Assembly (NCBI RefSeq): GCF_012030425.1
Contig: NZ_JAAUVN010000006.1
Location: 1-64,000, forward strand
DNA length: 64,000 nucleotides
Direction: 5' to 3'
DNA from: Sphingobacterium sp. B16(2022)
GTDB taxonomy: Bacteria > Bacteroidota > Bacteroidia > Sphingobacteriales > Sphingobacteriaceae
Both the position numbers and the translations under genes were made by a program. Each line of letters starts with the position of its first letter. Position 1 is the stretch's first letter. Below are positions 25,926 through 35,755 of the stretch, piece by piece. Below the pieces are notes generated by a model. It saw only the letters and a program-made list of their open reading frames with translations, was not told where the DNA came from and searched no databases.

Positions 25926-28325
25926 ATGATAAAGAACTATTTAAAACTAACCTTTCGTAGCCTTTGGAAAATCAAAGGGTACTCGGCTATTAACATTCTT
26001 GGACTCACTGTAGGTCTAACTAGTTTCTTGATGATCTTATTATACCTCAACTATGAACTTAATTATGACCGTTGGGATGCGGAACTTGAAAAAGTATATA
26101 AAGTATCGCTTCGTGACGCCGAGAATGATATTTCTCCCAATACACAGGCACCTTTAGCGACTTTATTGCTTGAAAATGGTTCTCAAATCGAATCTAGCAC
26201 TAAAATTTCAACAGATGCTACTTTTGAAGTACCTCTTTCTGTAGGAGAAAAAACATTTTCACAAAGTGGTACCATATCTGCAGACTCACTCTTTTTCTCA
26301 GTCTTTCCATATAAGATTGTAGCAGGAGATGCATTAAATCCTCTACAAAAACCAAATGCCATGGTCATTAGTGAATCGATGGCTAATAAACTTTTCGGAA
26401 ATGAAAACCCAATAGGAAAGACTATTAAAACATTCAATTCATTTGATTTCGAGGTGACTGCAATTATGGAAAATCCAGAAGGGCCGACTCATCTGAATAT
26501 TGAAATCGTATACCGTTCACCATTTGAAAAACAAAACTATCATTGGGGAAATTGGTCCTTCCATACGTATGTTAAAACCAAAAATATCCTAGCTGGAAAT
26601 GATTTGGAGACAGCAATAGACCGTATTTATTATACGGAAAGACTTATGAAAGAAACAGGCAAGACATATGATCAGTATATCAAATCTGCCAATCACACAA
26701 GTCTTTTTGTCGATGCCGTTCATGATATCCATAATTTCCCTAAACACGGAACTAGCAATATTGGCACGATTTCAATCTTATTGGTTTTAGCTATACTGCT
26801 TCTCTTTACCGGAGCAATTAATTTTAGTAACCTTTCGATTGCATCTTCTTTGAGACGCGCTAAAGAGGTGGGGATCAAAAAAGTTCTTGGCTCTAGCCGT
26901 GCTAATTTATTTTGGCAATTTATGGTGGAAATTGCCCTGCAATGTACCATCGCATTATTCTTATCCTTCCTACTTTTAAGCGTAGCCATACCTTATTTTA
27001 ATCAGGAATTCGGAGTCTCTTTAAATTTATTTGGTATAGCATCTTCGTGGTCATTAATTGCTCAGATTGCCGGTTCCCTTGTTACTGTCACCTTGCTTTC
27101 CGGACTTTATCCGGCCGTTTTCCTCTCGCGCTATAACACCACAAAAGTTCTTAAAGGTGATTACTCAACCGGAAAACAAGGACTTGCTTTACGAAACGGA
27201 TTAATTGTGGTTCAATTTGTTGTGGCGACCTTCTTCATTATCAGCATTGTAGTTGTTAATCGGCAATTGACTTACATGCAGCAGTCAGACAAAGGGTTCT
27301 CGAGTGAACAGGTGCTACGTGTGCAAGCATTCATACAGAAAAACAGAGACGAAAACTTTGACCAGGTTAAAAATGAACTGCTTCGTATACCGGGTGTACA
27401 GTCTGTGGCGAAAACAACCAAGGTTCCTGGTGATGTTTTATCGGATACATCGACAATGAATTTTAAACATGCAGGGGCTTCCTATCGCCTGGGGTCGGTC
27501 AAAGTAAATCAGGATTATTTTAAAACGCTCAACATTGATTTAGTTGACGGCAGGTCATTCAATGACAATCATGCTGACCAGCATACAAGATCGGCTATTA
27601 TCAATGAGGCCGCAGCTCAAAAATTAGGTCTTAAACATGCTGGAGGAGCATATATTAGTTACCCTGACTGTGATAGTGTTCCAATCGAGGTGGTAGGAAT
27701 TGTGAAAAACTTTAATGTGCTGGGCTTTGAGCGGGAAATACAACCGACTGTCTTCACGATAGGTAATGATGCTTGTGTTTTTCAATCAGGAGGTGCGATT
27801 TTGGTTAAACTTTCTGGCGGTGACACGCACAAAACGGTTGCAGGTATTGAGAAACTATGGAAAGGTATTGAACCTGGTTTAGGAATTCGTCACTCTTTTT
27901 TAGATGAAAATTTTCAACAACTATTTGCGAGTCATCTGCGCTTAAAACGCATCGTCACCTTCTTTGGATTTACAGCCATTGCAATGGCCATTATTGGGTT
28001 ATTCGCGCTAACTGCATTTTTAATTGGACGTAGGACAAAAGAAATCAGTATCCGTAAGATTCTGGGAGCAGACTTAAGCGATTTAGGAATGTTACTTGGT
28101 AAAGATTTTTTACGTCTAGTTGCTTTAGCTGTATTGATTGCGATCCCGCTTGGTTGGTGGGCGACAAATGCTTGGTTGCAAGGCTTCGCTTATAAAATAT
28201 CTCTTAGTGTGTGGCAATTTGTACTATCGGCAGCTGTCTTACTTATTGTCGCAGCCTGTACGATATGCATTCATATTGTAAAAGCATCCCGTTCAAATAT
28301 CTCTGATAATCTAAGGAATGAGTAG
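25926..28325 (+). CDS. MacB/FtsX-type permease, number 2
   Basis: 799 residues. It starts MIKNYLKLTFRSLWKIKGYS, close to permease 1. The first coupling motif is KEVGIKKVLGSS, with Lys where most copies have Arg, and the second is KEISIRKILGAD (from about 705). The tail is the most divergent of the upstream set: SRSNISDNLRNE in place of the usual NPVxSLRDE. The second periplasmic domain has two cysteines (PDCDSV and NDACVF) about 40 residues apart, which could form a disulfide in the periplasm. It follows the ATPase by 97 bases and precedes permease 3 by 54 bases, with no promoter seen between. Confidence 0.88.
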   Translation: MIKNYLKLTFRSLWKIKGYSAINILGLTVGLTSFLMILLYLNYELNYDRWDAELEKVYKVSLRDAENDISPNTQAPLATLLLENGSQIESSTKISTDATFEVPLSVGEKTFSQSGTISADSLFFSVFPYKIVAGDALNPLQKPNAMVISESMANKLFGNENPIGKTIKTFNSFDFEVTAIMENPEGPTHLNIEIVYRSPFEKQNYHWGNWSFHTYVKTKNILAGNDLETAIDRIYYTERLMKETGKTYDQYIKSANHTSLFVDAVHDIHNFPKHGTSNIGTISILLVLAILLLFTGAINFSNLSIASSLRRAKEVGIKKVLGSSRANLFWQFMVEIALQCTIALFLSFLLLSVAIPYFNQEFGVSLNLFGIASSWSLIAQIAGSLVTVTLLSGLYPAVFLSRYNTTKVLKGDYSTGKQGLALRNGLIVVQFVVATFFIISIVVVNRQLTYMQQSDKGFSSEQVLRVQAFIQKNRDENFDQVKNELLRIPGVQSVAKTTKVPGDVLSDTSTMNFKHAGASYRLGSVKVNQDYFKTLNIDLVDGRSFNDNHADQHTRSAIINEAAAQKLGLKHAGGAYISYPDCDSVPIEVVGIVKNFNVLGFEREIQPTVFTIGNDACVFQSGGAILVKLSGGDTHKTVAGIEKLWKGIEPGLGIRHSFLDENFQQLFASHLRLKRIVTFFGFTAIAMAIIGLFALTAFLIGRRTKEISIRKILGADLSDLGMLLGKDFLRLVALAVLIAIPLGWWATNAWLQGFAYKISLSVWQFVLSAAVLLIVAACTICIHIVKASRSNISDNLRNE

Positions 28326-28379
28326 TATATAAAGAATAAAGCACTTACCGGTTTTAATAGCCTGTGTTATAAAAAAATT

Positions 28380-30779
28380 ATGTTAAAGAATTATATCAAA
28401 ATCGCATGGCGTAGTCTTTGGAAGAATAGATTTTTCAGTATTCTCAATATATTTGGTTTAGCCATAAGCTTGTCCGTTGCTATCCTATTGATAACTTACG
28501 GTCGCCAAGAATTAAGTTTTAATAAGCAATTTAAGAAGGAAGCCAATATATATCGTGTTCTATTGGAATCCAACGGGGAATATAATTATGAGAAATGGAG
28601 CAATCTTCCTAATGCGGTTGGTCCCGCAATGCAAGATGATATTCCTGAAGTAAAATCAACCGCCCGATTGGTAAGGCTAGATTTTACAGGATTTGGTTCT
28701 GTCCGTGCTAATGATAATAATTTCATCGAAAAAAATATTTATCTCACCGACTCCTCCTTGTTTAATTTATTTGATGTGGAATTTATAGAAGGAAATAGTA
28801 TTACTGCCTTTTCAAATCCAAAAAATGTTGTCATTTCATCCAGTAAGAAAAACAAAATATTTGGTAAAGGACCTGCATTAAATAAAAAAATAATTATTAA
28901 TCAACGAGATACTTTAAACATTTCGGGTGTGTTTCAGGATTTTCCGGAAAATAGTTCCTTTGAAGGCGACATTTTTTTGAATATGATGGATTCTTGGATG
29001 GGAAAAAATGTGCACTGGTCTAACGCAAGCTACTATACATTTTGCTTATTAAGCAATCACACTGATCCTGCTCAAATCGAAAAAAAAGCAACAGCCCTTA
29101 TTGATAAGTATGTACCAAAGGACAATCAATATTTCACTAAATTTTACTTACAACCTTTATCCCAAGTTTATTTACAATCACAGGATTTACGCGATAATAT
29201 GTCTACTCGAGAAGGAAATATAAAAACTGTTAAAACAGTATTTTTTCTTTCCTTTCTTATTATCATGATTGCGTGCATTAATTATATGAATCTTGCGACA
29301 GCTCGCTCGCAAAAAAATGCAAAAGAAGTAGGAATTAACAAAGTTTTGGGAGCACATCGCAACCAGATTAAATTTCGTTTTTACATTGAAACAGGTATTA
29401 TTGCATTTTTGTCTATTACTGTTGGAATAATTTTGGCTCTTGTAGCACTCCCTACATTTAATCACATTATTGGCTCTGGTCTCGCTGTTCCTCATTTATT
29501 TACCCTAGAAAATATGGGCATCTGCCTGACTATATGGTTAATTATAACGCTTGTAGGGGGTAGTTATCCTGCCTTTATGATGGCCAATATTCCGAGCCTT
29601 TCCCTTATGAAAAATGTCATCACACAAGGTAAGATTGCTCAATACCTACGTAAGGGTTTGGTTATATTTCAATTCACCTGCTCTATTATATTGATTATTG
29701 GCGTTATCATTATTTCGCTACAGATGAGACATATTTCTAAAAAAGATCTCGGATATCAGGCGACTAACATTGTTACGATTCCAATACGCTCCGTGCCTTC
29801 TATGGACAAATTAAAGAATATTAAAGAATCTATTCAAAAGTTAACAGGCACTGTTAGTATCGCTACTTTACAAACATTCCCTGGTTTTGGTGAAAGTGGA
29901 AAAACAATGCATAAACCAGGTGATACGAATGAAGGTCTACCAATCAATACTTCAAGTAGTCTTGGAGCTGTAGTTCCCACACTAGGACTACAGCTGATTG
30001 CAGGAAAGGATCTGCCGGAAGTATTAGCTCCTACAGATTCTACCTGTTATATTTTGATTAATGAAGTAGTTGCTGCCTATTTAGGCTATGAAAATCCAAG
30101 CGATGCTGTAGGACAAAATATTCCAACTGAAATAACTCCAAATACGACTATTGTAGGAGTCGTTCGAAATTTTAACTTTCAAAGTTTAAAAGAATCCATT
30201 GGTGGGTATATGTATTACCGTATGCACATCCCCAATGAAAGTTATCGTTATTTACTTATTCGATACGATACGCAAAATGTATCTTCCTATATTAGCCAAG
30301 TCCAACAAATATTTACACAACAGGTTCCTGAGGCAGCATTTGATTATCAATTTTTAGATGAACACATCAAGAAATATTACACAGCCGAGAACCGAACAAA
30401 TAATATCATTTCAACATTCTCCATTTTAACGATTTTTATTGCTTGTTTGGGTTTATTTGGTTTAGCGGCATTTACCGCTCAGCAGCGAAAAAAAGAAATT
30501 GGAGTACGTAAAGTACTTGGTTCAAGTACTTTTAAAATCGTTCAATTGCTTTCCGGCCACTTTCTAAATTTGATTATACTTTCATTATTTATTGCTATAC
30601 CTATAGCTTGGTGGCTATTTTCTCATTGGCTTCAAGATTTCAATGATAGAATTGCATTCCCATTATGGTCATTCGCGATTGCTGGCTTATTTGCTCTGAT
30701 AATCGCGTTTGTAACCGTAGGTTATCAAGCTCTAAAAGCTGCTTTAATAAATCCTGTAGAAAGTTTGCGAGATGAGTAA
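28380..30779 (+). CDS. MacB/FtsX-type permease, number 3
   Basis: 799 residues, start MLKNYIKIAWRSLWKNR. The first coupling motif reads KEVGINKVLGAHR, with Asn replacing the usual Arg, and is followed by an atypical KFRFYIETG where other copies have LIxQFxxES. The second (KEIGVRKVLGSS) is normal. This suggests that the first half of the pseudo-dimer may contact the ATPase differently. The tail NPVESLRDE is canonical. It lies 54 bases after permease 2 and 71 before permease 4. Confidence 0.88.
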   Translation: MLKNYIKIAWRSLWKNRFFSILNIFGLAISLSVAILLITYGRQELSFNKQFKKEANIYRVLLESNGEYNYEKWSNLPNAVGPAMQDDIPEVKSTARLVRLDFTGFGSVRANDNNFIEKNIYLTDSSLFNLFDVEFIEGNSITAFSNPKNVVISSSKKNKIFGKGPALNKKIIINQRDTLNISGVFQDFPENSSFEGDIFLNMMDSWMGKNVHWSNASYYTFCLLSNHTDPAQIEKKATALIDKYVPKDNQYFTKFYLQPLSQVYLQSQDLRDNMSTREGNIKTVKTVFFLSFLIIMIACINYMNLATARSQKNAKEVGINKVLGAHRNQIKFRFYIETGIIAFLSITVGIILALVALPTFNHIIGSGLAVPHLFTLENMGICLTIWLIITLVGGSYPAFMMANIPSLSLMKNVITQGKIAQYLRKGLVIFQFTCSIILIIGVIIISLQMRHISKKDLGYQATNIVTIPIRSVPSMDKLKNIKESIQKLTGTVSIATLQTFPGFGESGKTMHKPGDTNEGLPINTSSSLGAVVPTLGLQLIAGKDLPEVLAPTDSTCYILINEVVAAYLGYENPSDAVGQNIPTEITPNTTIVGVVRNFNFQSLKESIGGYMYYRMHIPNESYRYLLIRYDTQNVSSYISQVQQIFTQQVPEAAFDYQFLDEHIKKYYTAENRTNNIISTFSILTIFIACLGLFGLAAFTAQQRKKEIGVRKVLGSSTFKIVQLLSGHFLNLIILSLFIAIPIAWWLFSHWLQDFNDRIAFPLWSFAIAGLFALIIAFVTVGYQALKAALINPVESLRDE

Positions 30780-30850
30780 ATCGTTTTTAATCAATACTAA
30801 AAAAAACACTATTGATTCTGTCAGTAAAATCAATAATAAACCTTACGATA

Positions 30851-33250
30851 ATGAACAATTTTAAATTAATATTTAGACAATTATGGCGCAACCGCCTCTT
30901 CACCTTACTTAATATTGTAGGGTTATCCATCGGTATCAGTGCCTGTTGGGTGATATTCCGTATTGTCAATTATGAATTTAGTTTTGACCAGAAACATCCT
31001 GATAAGGAATTGATTTATAAAGTCCACACGAGCTATCTTGAAAACAACAAAACAGATCATTTTGACGGTATTCCTGCACCACTACCCGCCTTTGTAAAAG
31101 ATAATTTTTCTGATGTAGCATTATCTGTTCCTGTATTCAGTGAATATTTTGAAAAGGTCAGTTTACCGAATACTAAAGCATTAGCTTTTGAAGACCCAAA
31201 GGAAATTATTGGAACTACACCAGATTATTTCAAACTCACCGATTATCGCTGGTTGCAGGGAAATAAAGATATCGTATTTAAGAACCCTAATGAAGTGGTT
31301 TTGACGGCATCAAGAGCAAAATTATATTTCCCGAAAAACACGTTTGCAGATATTATTGGCAAAACCTTATCCTACGACAGTACGTTATTTACAGTTGCTG
31401 GAATCGTGGAAGATCTAGCTTACCCAAGTAGTTTTATCGGTAAAGAATTTATGCAGATTCCGGAAAAGGATTGGACAAGTACCACTTGGACAAATTCTAA
31501 TTCCAATTGGCAGATGTTTATTAAGGTTAAATTGCCGAACGTTATTGCTCCCATTTTAAAATCGGTTAATGCTAAATTCCATGAGATGACCAATGAAGAA
31601 TTTAAAAAATACGGCTTCAGTATGTCATCAAACTTAATTCCGCTATCTGAATTACATTTCACATCATTTGCACAAAAAAGTAGCGACAAAAAAACAATGT
31701 ATGGCATTATTGGCATCGGAATTTTTCTACTGATACTTGCTTGCATAAACTATATCAATTTAACGACAGCCCAAGTTCCACATAGAGCAAAGGAAATAGG
31801 TATCAGAAAAACATTGGGAGAGAGCCAAAAGAGAATAACCGTCATCTTCTTTCTCGAAACATTTATCATCACAATATTGGCACTCTTATTATCATGGCCA
31901 CTAGTTAAAATTATCCAATCGAGCTTAAGTTCCTACATTCCGCAGCAGATGTACAGTTTTGCTGACAACTTAATGGTTCTATCATTTATAGCCGGGACGA
32001 CAATTTTAATCACACTACTATCTAGTTGGTATCCGGCCATGCTCATTAATAGAGTTAAAATCTCCGAAGTTATCAAAATTACAGGAGGCAGTAAAGTGAA
32101 AATGGGCGGCCTGTCTTTACGAAAAACACTTATTGTATTTCAATTTGTGATTGCTCAAATATTTGTTGTGTCCACGTTTATCATCGGAATGCAACTTAAA
32201 CATTCTTTAAATAGTAAACTTGGCTTCAACAAAGAAGCAATTATTACGCTACAGCTTCCACATAAAAGCTTTCAAAATGCTGATACGGATCCCTTCACCT
32301 ATAAGCATGCTTTGGAAGGACTTTCTGTCATCAAACACGTTTCTTTGGGGCATCTCCCGATGAGCGGTGATCATTGGGGTAATTCGATCGTTGTAAAAAG
32401 TGATACCGGAGAAGTACGGGTGGATCATCAATTTAAGTTTATAGATGATGACTATTTTAAATTATACAATATCAATATACTGGCTGGTCGAGCGATTAAA
32501 CTATCGGACACAGCTTCAGGTATTGCTCTAAATCTAGTGGCTATTGAGAAACTAGGATTTAAATCTGCATCAGAGGCTATTGGTAATTTTGTAAAAATAG
32601 ATGATCAGGATCGACAAATCGTTACCGTGATTGATAACTTTCACAGTAAAAATATGCACAGTAAAATTGGCCCTTTAGAGCTCAGACCTTCAAACAAAAA
32701 AGAACAATTAAAGAATATGAGTATTCAATTGCCGGATCATCAGGAAAAATGGCCATCTGCCTTGCAACAAATTGAAAAGGAATGGAAAAAATACTATCCA
32801 AATGCTCCATTTAAATACGAATTTTATGATCAGCAAATAAAAAATCAATATGAAAACGATACGAAGTTTTCAAAAATAATCAATTTGTCTACCTCAATAA
32901 CCATTTTATTAAGTTGCTTAGGACTGATTGGTCTTGTGACGATTACTACAGCCCAACGGACAAAAGAGATTGGAATCCGTAAGGTATTGGGTAGCAAAAT
33001 TTCTGGAATCATTGCATTACTATCCAAAGAATACATCAAATTAATTTTCATTTCGATTCTGATAGCATCTCCAATTGCCTGGTGGGCGATGAATCATTGG
33101 CTGAATGATTTTGCTTACAAAATTACGCTTAGCTGGTGGATGTTTACAATTCCTGCAGTGATTACTTTGCTTATTGCATTTATTACCATGAGCTATCATT
33201 CCATCAAAGCCGCAAACGCCAATCCCGTTGAGAGTTTGCGCGATGAATAA
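30851..33250 (+). CDS. MacB/FtsX-type permease, number 4
   Basis: 799 residues from the ATG at 30851 (MNNFKLIFRQLWRNR). An upstream ATG at 30812 would add 13 residues that precede the conserved start of the family, so it was not used. Coupling motifs are KEIGIRKTLGES and KEIGIRKVLGSK, tail NPVESLRDE. The second periplasmic domain ends WKKYYPNAPFKYEFYDQQI, a form shared with permeases 13 and 14 rather than with its neighbours. The gap to permease 5 is 46 bases. Confidence 0.88.
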   Translation: MNNFKLIFRQLWRNRLFTLLNIVGLSIGISACWVIFRIVNYEFSFDQKHPDKELIYKVHTSYLENNKTDHFDGIPAPLPAFVKDNFSDVALSVPVFSEYFEKVSLPNTKALAFEDPKEIIGTTPDYFKLTDYRWLQGNKDIVFKNPNEVVLTASRAKLYFPKNTFADIIGKTLSYDSTLFTVAGIVEDLAYPSSFIGKEFMQIPEKDWTSTTWTNSNSNWQMFIKVKLPNVIAPILKSVNAKFHEMTNEEFKKYGFSMSSNLIPLSELHFTSFAQKSSDKKTMYGIIGIGIFLLILACINYINLTTAQVPHRAKEIGIRKTLGESQKRITVIFFLETFIITILALLLSWPLVKIIQSSLSSYIPQQMYSFADNLMVLSFIAGTTILITLLSSWYPAMLINRVKISEVIKITGGSKVKMGGLSLRKTLIVFQFVIAQIFVVSTFIIGMQLKHSLNSKLGFNKEAIITLQLPHKSFQNADTDPFTYKHALEGLSVIKHVSLGHLPMSGDHWGNSIVVKSDTGEVRVDHQFKFIDDDYFKLYNINILAGRAIKLSDTASGIALNLVAIEKLGFKSASEAIGNFVKIDDQDRQIVTVIDNFHSKNMHSKIGPLELRPSNKKEQLKNMSIQLPDHQEKWPSALQQIEKEWKKYYPNAPFKYEFYDQQIKNQYENDTKFSKIINLSTSITILLSCLGLIGLVTITTAQRTKEIGIRKVLGSKISGIIALLSKEYIKLIFISILIASPIAWWAMNHWLNDFAYKITLSWWMFTIPAVITLLIAFITMSYHSIKAANANPVESLRDE

Positions 33251-33296
33251 AGCTAAAATTTAGACATTAATGTTAACATCTTAAATAATTACAGCC

Positions 33297-35702
33297 ATGA
33301 TCAAGAGCTACATTAAAATAGCAATAAGAAACTTAAAGCGAAATATTTCTATTTCATTAATCAATGTATGTGGATTAGCTTTAGGCATTGCGACCTGCTT
33401 ACTCATCAGTCTGTATATCACTGATGAACTTAGCTATGATCGTTTTAATAAACAGGCTGACCGCATCGTTCGCGTAGTTTTTAAAGGAAAAGTAAAGGGT
33501 GGCGATATCAAGGAAGCTCATATCATGCCACCTGTTGCTTCAACGATGAAGGCTGAATTATCGGATGTCGAAGAAACGGCTCGCTTACGCATGGGAGGAG
33601 TTCCGCTATTTCAAATAGGCAACCAGGTTTTTCACGATGCCAATTTAGCATATGTTGATGCATCCTTCTTCAAGATATTCACATTACCTTTATTGAAAGG
33701 AGATCCTTTAACCGCATTAGCGGAGCCGAATACTGCTATTATTACTGAAACGATGGCACGTAAATACTTCAATACCATTGATGTGATCGGGAAAGAACTA
33801 CCAATAAAGGGAAATGGGACAATTCTTAAAATAACGGGTATAATGAAAAATATACCCAAAAACTCTCATTTTAATTTTGATATTTTCACTTCCATCGATG
33901 CGCTTGAAGATGCACGATCTATTTCCTGGATGACTTCGGAATATTATACCTATGCGCTATTAAAAAAAGATGTAACAGTTAAACAAGTGGAGACTAAACT
34001 CGCGACCTTATTTGACAAGCATGTGGGACCTCAGTTTATGGCAGGTTTCGGAATGAGTTATGAAGATTACAAAAAGACCGGGAATAAGATCGGACTTTAT
34101 CTGCAGCCTTTAACTGATATCCATCTACACTCTGACTTTGTATATGACCTGAGTCCGTCTGGCAATATCAGATACCTTTATATTTTTGGAGTAATCGGCA
34201 TCTTTATGCTCCTGATTGCTACGATCAATTTTATGAACCTATCGACCGCCAGTGGGTCTAAAAGATTTAAAGAAGTTGGCGTAAGAAAAGTATTAGGAGC
34301 TGGAAAACAAAAACTGTTGATTCAATTTTTCACCGAAGGTATTCTGACTACTTATATTGCTTTAGTATTAGCTATAGCTATTGTATTACTTGCACTCCCC
34401 TTGTTTAATCACTTTTCGGGAAAATATTTGGAGATCGGACAGCTTTCCTTCATCACAACAATTCCTTTATTACTTGGATTTGGTTTACTGATCGGTTTAT
34501 TCTCCAGTAGTTATCCTGCTCTATACTTATCATCATTTAATCCTATAATGATCTTAAGAAACAGGTTCAACGCCTCTGGAAATGGTCTGGGATTAAGAAG
34601 TGGCCTTGTGGTATTTCAATTTATCGTTTCAGTCGGATTGATATTTAGCACTGTAGTGGTAAGTCGTCAGCTGGACTACATGCGTCATATCAAACTTGGT
34701 TATGACAAGGAAAATGTTGTCATTATTCAAAGCTGGCCTCTAGGAGCTAACGAAAAAGATTTCGCTGAACGCCTAACTCAGGATAGCCGCGTACTACATG
34801 TTTCACACTCGTCTTATCTTCCTGCGGGAGCTACCTACAATAACAATTTTTTTATCTATCCAAAAGAGAGCCCTAACCAATGGGTAAAAACTCTCCGTTA
34901 TGATGTTGACGAGCAATACATTCCTACCATGGGTATGAAGTTGAAAGAAGGGCGCAATTTTTCAACAACCTATGGCAACGATAGCCTATCGGTTGTGATC
35001 AACGAAACTGCTGCCAAAAATCTAGGTTGGAAAGATAATATCATTGGTCGAACATTAACCGATAAGGATAATAAAGTCTTGCAGGTGATCGGTGTTGTTG
35101 AAGATTTTCATTTTAAACCGCTGCATGAAACTATTGCTCCTTTGGTGATGGTATTGAATGATCAGGCAGGAAATCTGATTATCAAAACTAAGGCGACAGA
35201 CATGGAAAAATTACTGGCAACAGTAAAACAGTATTACAATGCATATCCTTCGGATCTTCCCTTTGATTATTCTTTTCTTGATGATCGTTATAATCAGACC
35301 TATCAGTCGGAACTTAAGACCGGACAATTACTGACTATCTTTGCGTCACTGACCATTTTTGTTGCCTGCCTTGGATTATTGGGATTGGCGATTTTCACCA
35401 CGCATCAACGTAAAAAAGAAATTGGAATCCGAAAAGTAATCGGTGCTTCTGTGCCTGATATTGCGCGTATGTTATCCTTTGAATTTATTCGATTAGTGGT
35501 CATTGCCATCATTATTGCCTCCCCTATTGCCTGGTGGATGATGCACATGTGGCTGGAAGATTTCGCTTATCGCATCGACATTCAATGGTGGATGTTTGCT
35601 GTTACAGGACTTTTAGCTGTCGTCATTGCACTGTTTACAGTCAGTTCACAGGCTATACGGGCAGCAGTTGCCAATCCTGTTAATAGTTTAAAAGATGAAT
35701 AG
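33297..35702 (+). CDS. MacB/FtsX-type permease, number 5
   Basis: 801 residues, start MIKSYIKIAIRNLKRNISIS. Coupling motifs are KEVGVRKVLGAGKQ and KEIGIRKVIGAS. The tail is NPVNSLKDE, with Lys instead of Arg in the terminal motif. The second periplasmic domain contains the run SSYLPAGATYNNNFFIYPKE, Asn- and aromatic-rich and not seen in the other copies, which points to a different ligand surface. It lies 46 bases after permease 4 and 53 before permease 6. Confidence 0.88.
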   Translation: MIKSYIKIAIRNLKRNISISLINVCGLALGIATCLLISLYITDELSYDRFNKQADRIVRVVFKGKVKGGDIKEAHIMPPVASTMKAELSDVEETARLRMGGVPLFQIGNQVFHDANLAYVDASFFKIFTLPLLKGDPLTALAEPNTAIITETMARKYFNTIDVIGKELPIKGNGTILKITGIMKNIPKNSHFNFDIFTSIDALEDARSISWMTSEYYTYALLKKDVTVKQVETKLATLFDKHVGPQFMAGFGMSYEDYKKTGNKIGLYLQPLTDIHLHSDFVYDLSPSGNIRYLYIFGVIGIFMLLIATINFMNLSTASGSKRFKEVGVRKVLGAGKQKLLIQFFTEGILTTYIALVLAIAIVLLALPLFNHFSGKYLEIGQLSFITTIPLLLGFGLLIGLFSSSYPALYLSSFNPIMILRNRFNASGNGLGLRSGLVVFQFIVSVGLIFSTVVVSRQLDYMRHIKLGYDKENVVIIQSWPLGANEKDFAERLTQDSRVLHVSHSSYLPAGATYNNNFFIYPKESPNQWVKTLRYDVDEQYIPTMGMKLKEGRNFSTTYGNDSLSVVINETAAKNLGWKDNIIGRTLTDKDNKVLQVIGVVEDFHFKPLHETIAPLVMVLNDQAGNLIIKTKATDMEKLLATVKQYYNAYPSDLPFDYSFLDDRYNQTYQSELKTGQLLTIFASLTIFVACLGLLGLAIFTTHQRKKEIGIRKVIGASVPDIARMLSFEFIRLVVIAIIIASPIAWWMMHMWLEDFAYRIDIQWWMFAVTGLLAVVIALFTVSSQAIRAAVANPVNSLKDE

Positions 35703-35755
35703 AAGAATTAAAGCATAAGTAGTCCTAAATAAATCGCTACTCTAAATTATAAACT

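Noticed and set aside
26183..26989. Antisense frames in permease 2
   Set aside because: Shadow frames opposite conserved membrane segments, with no independent support.
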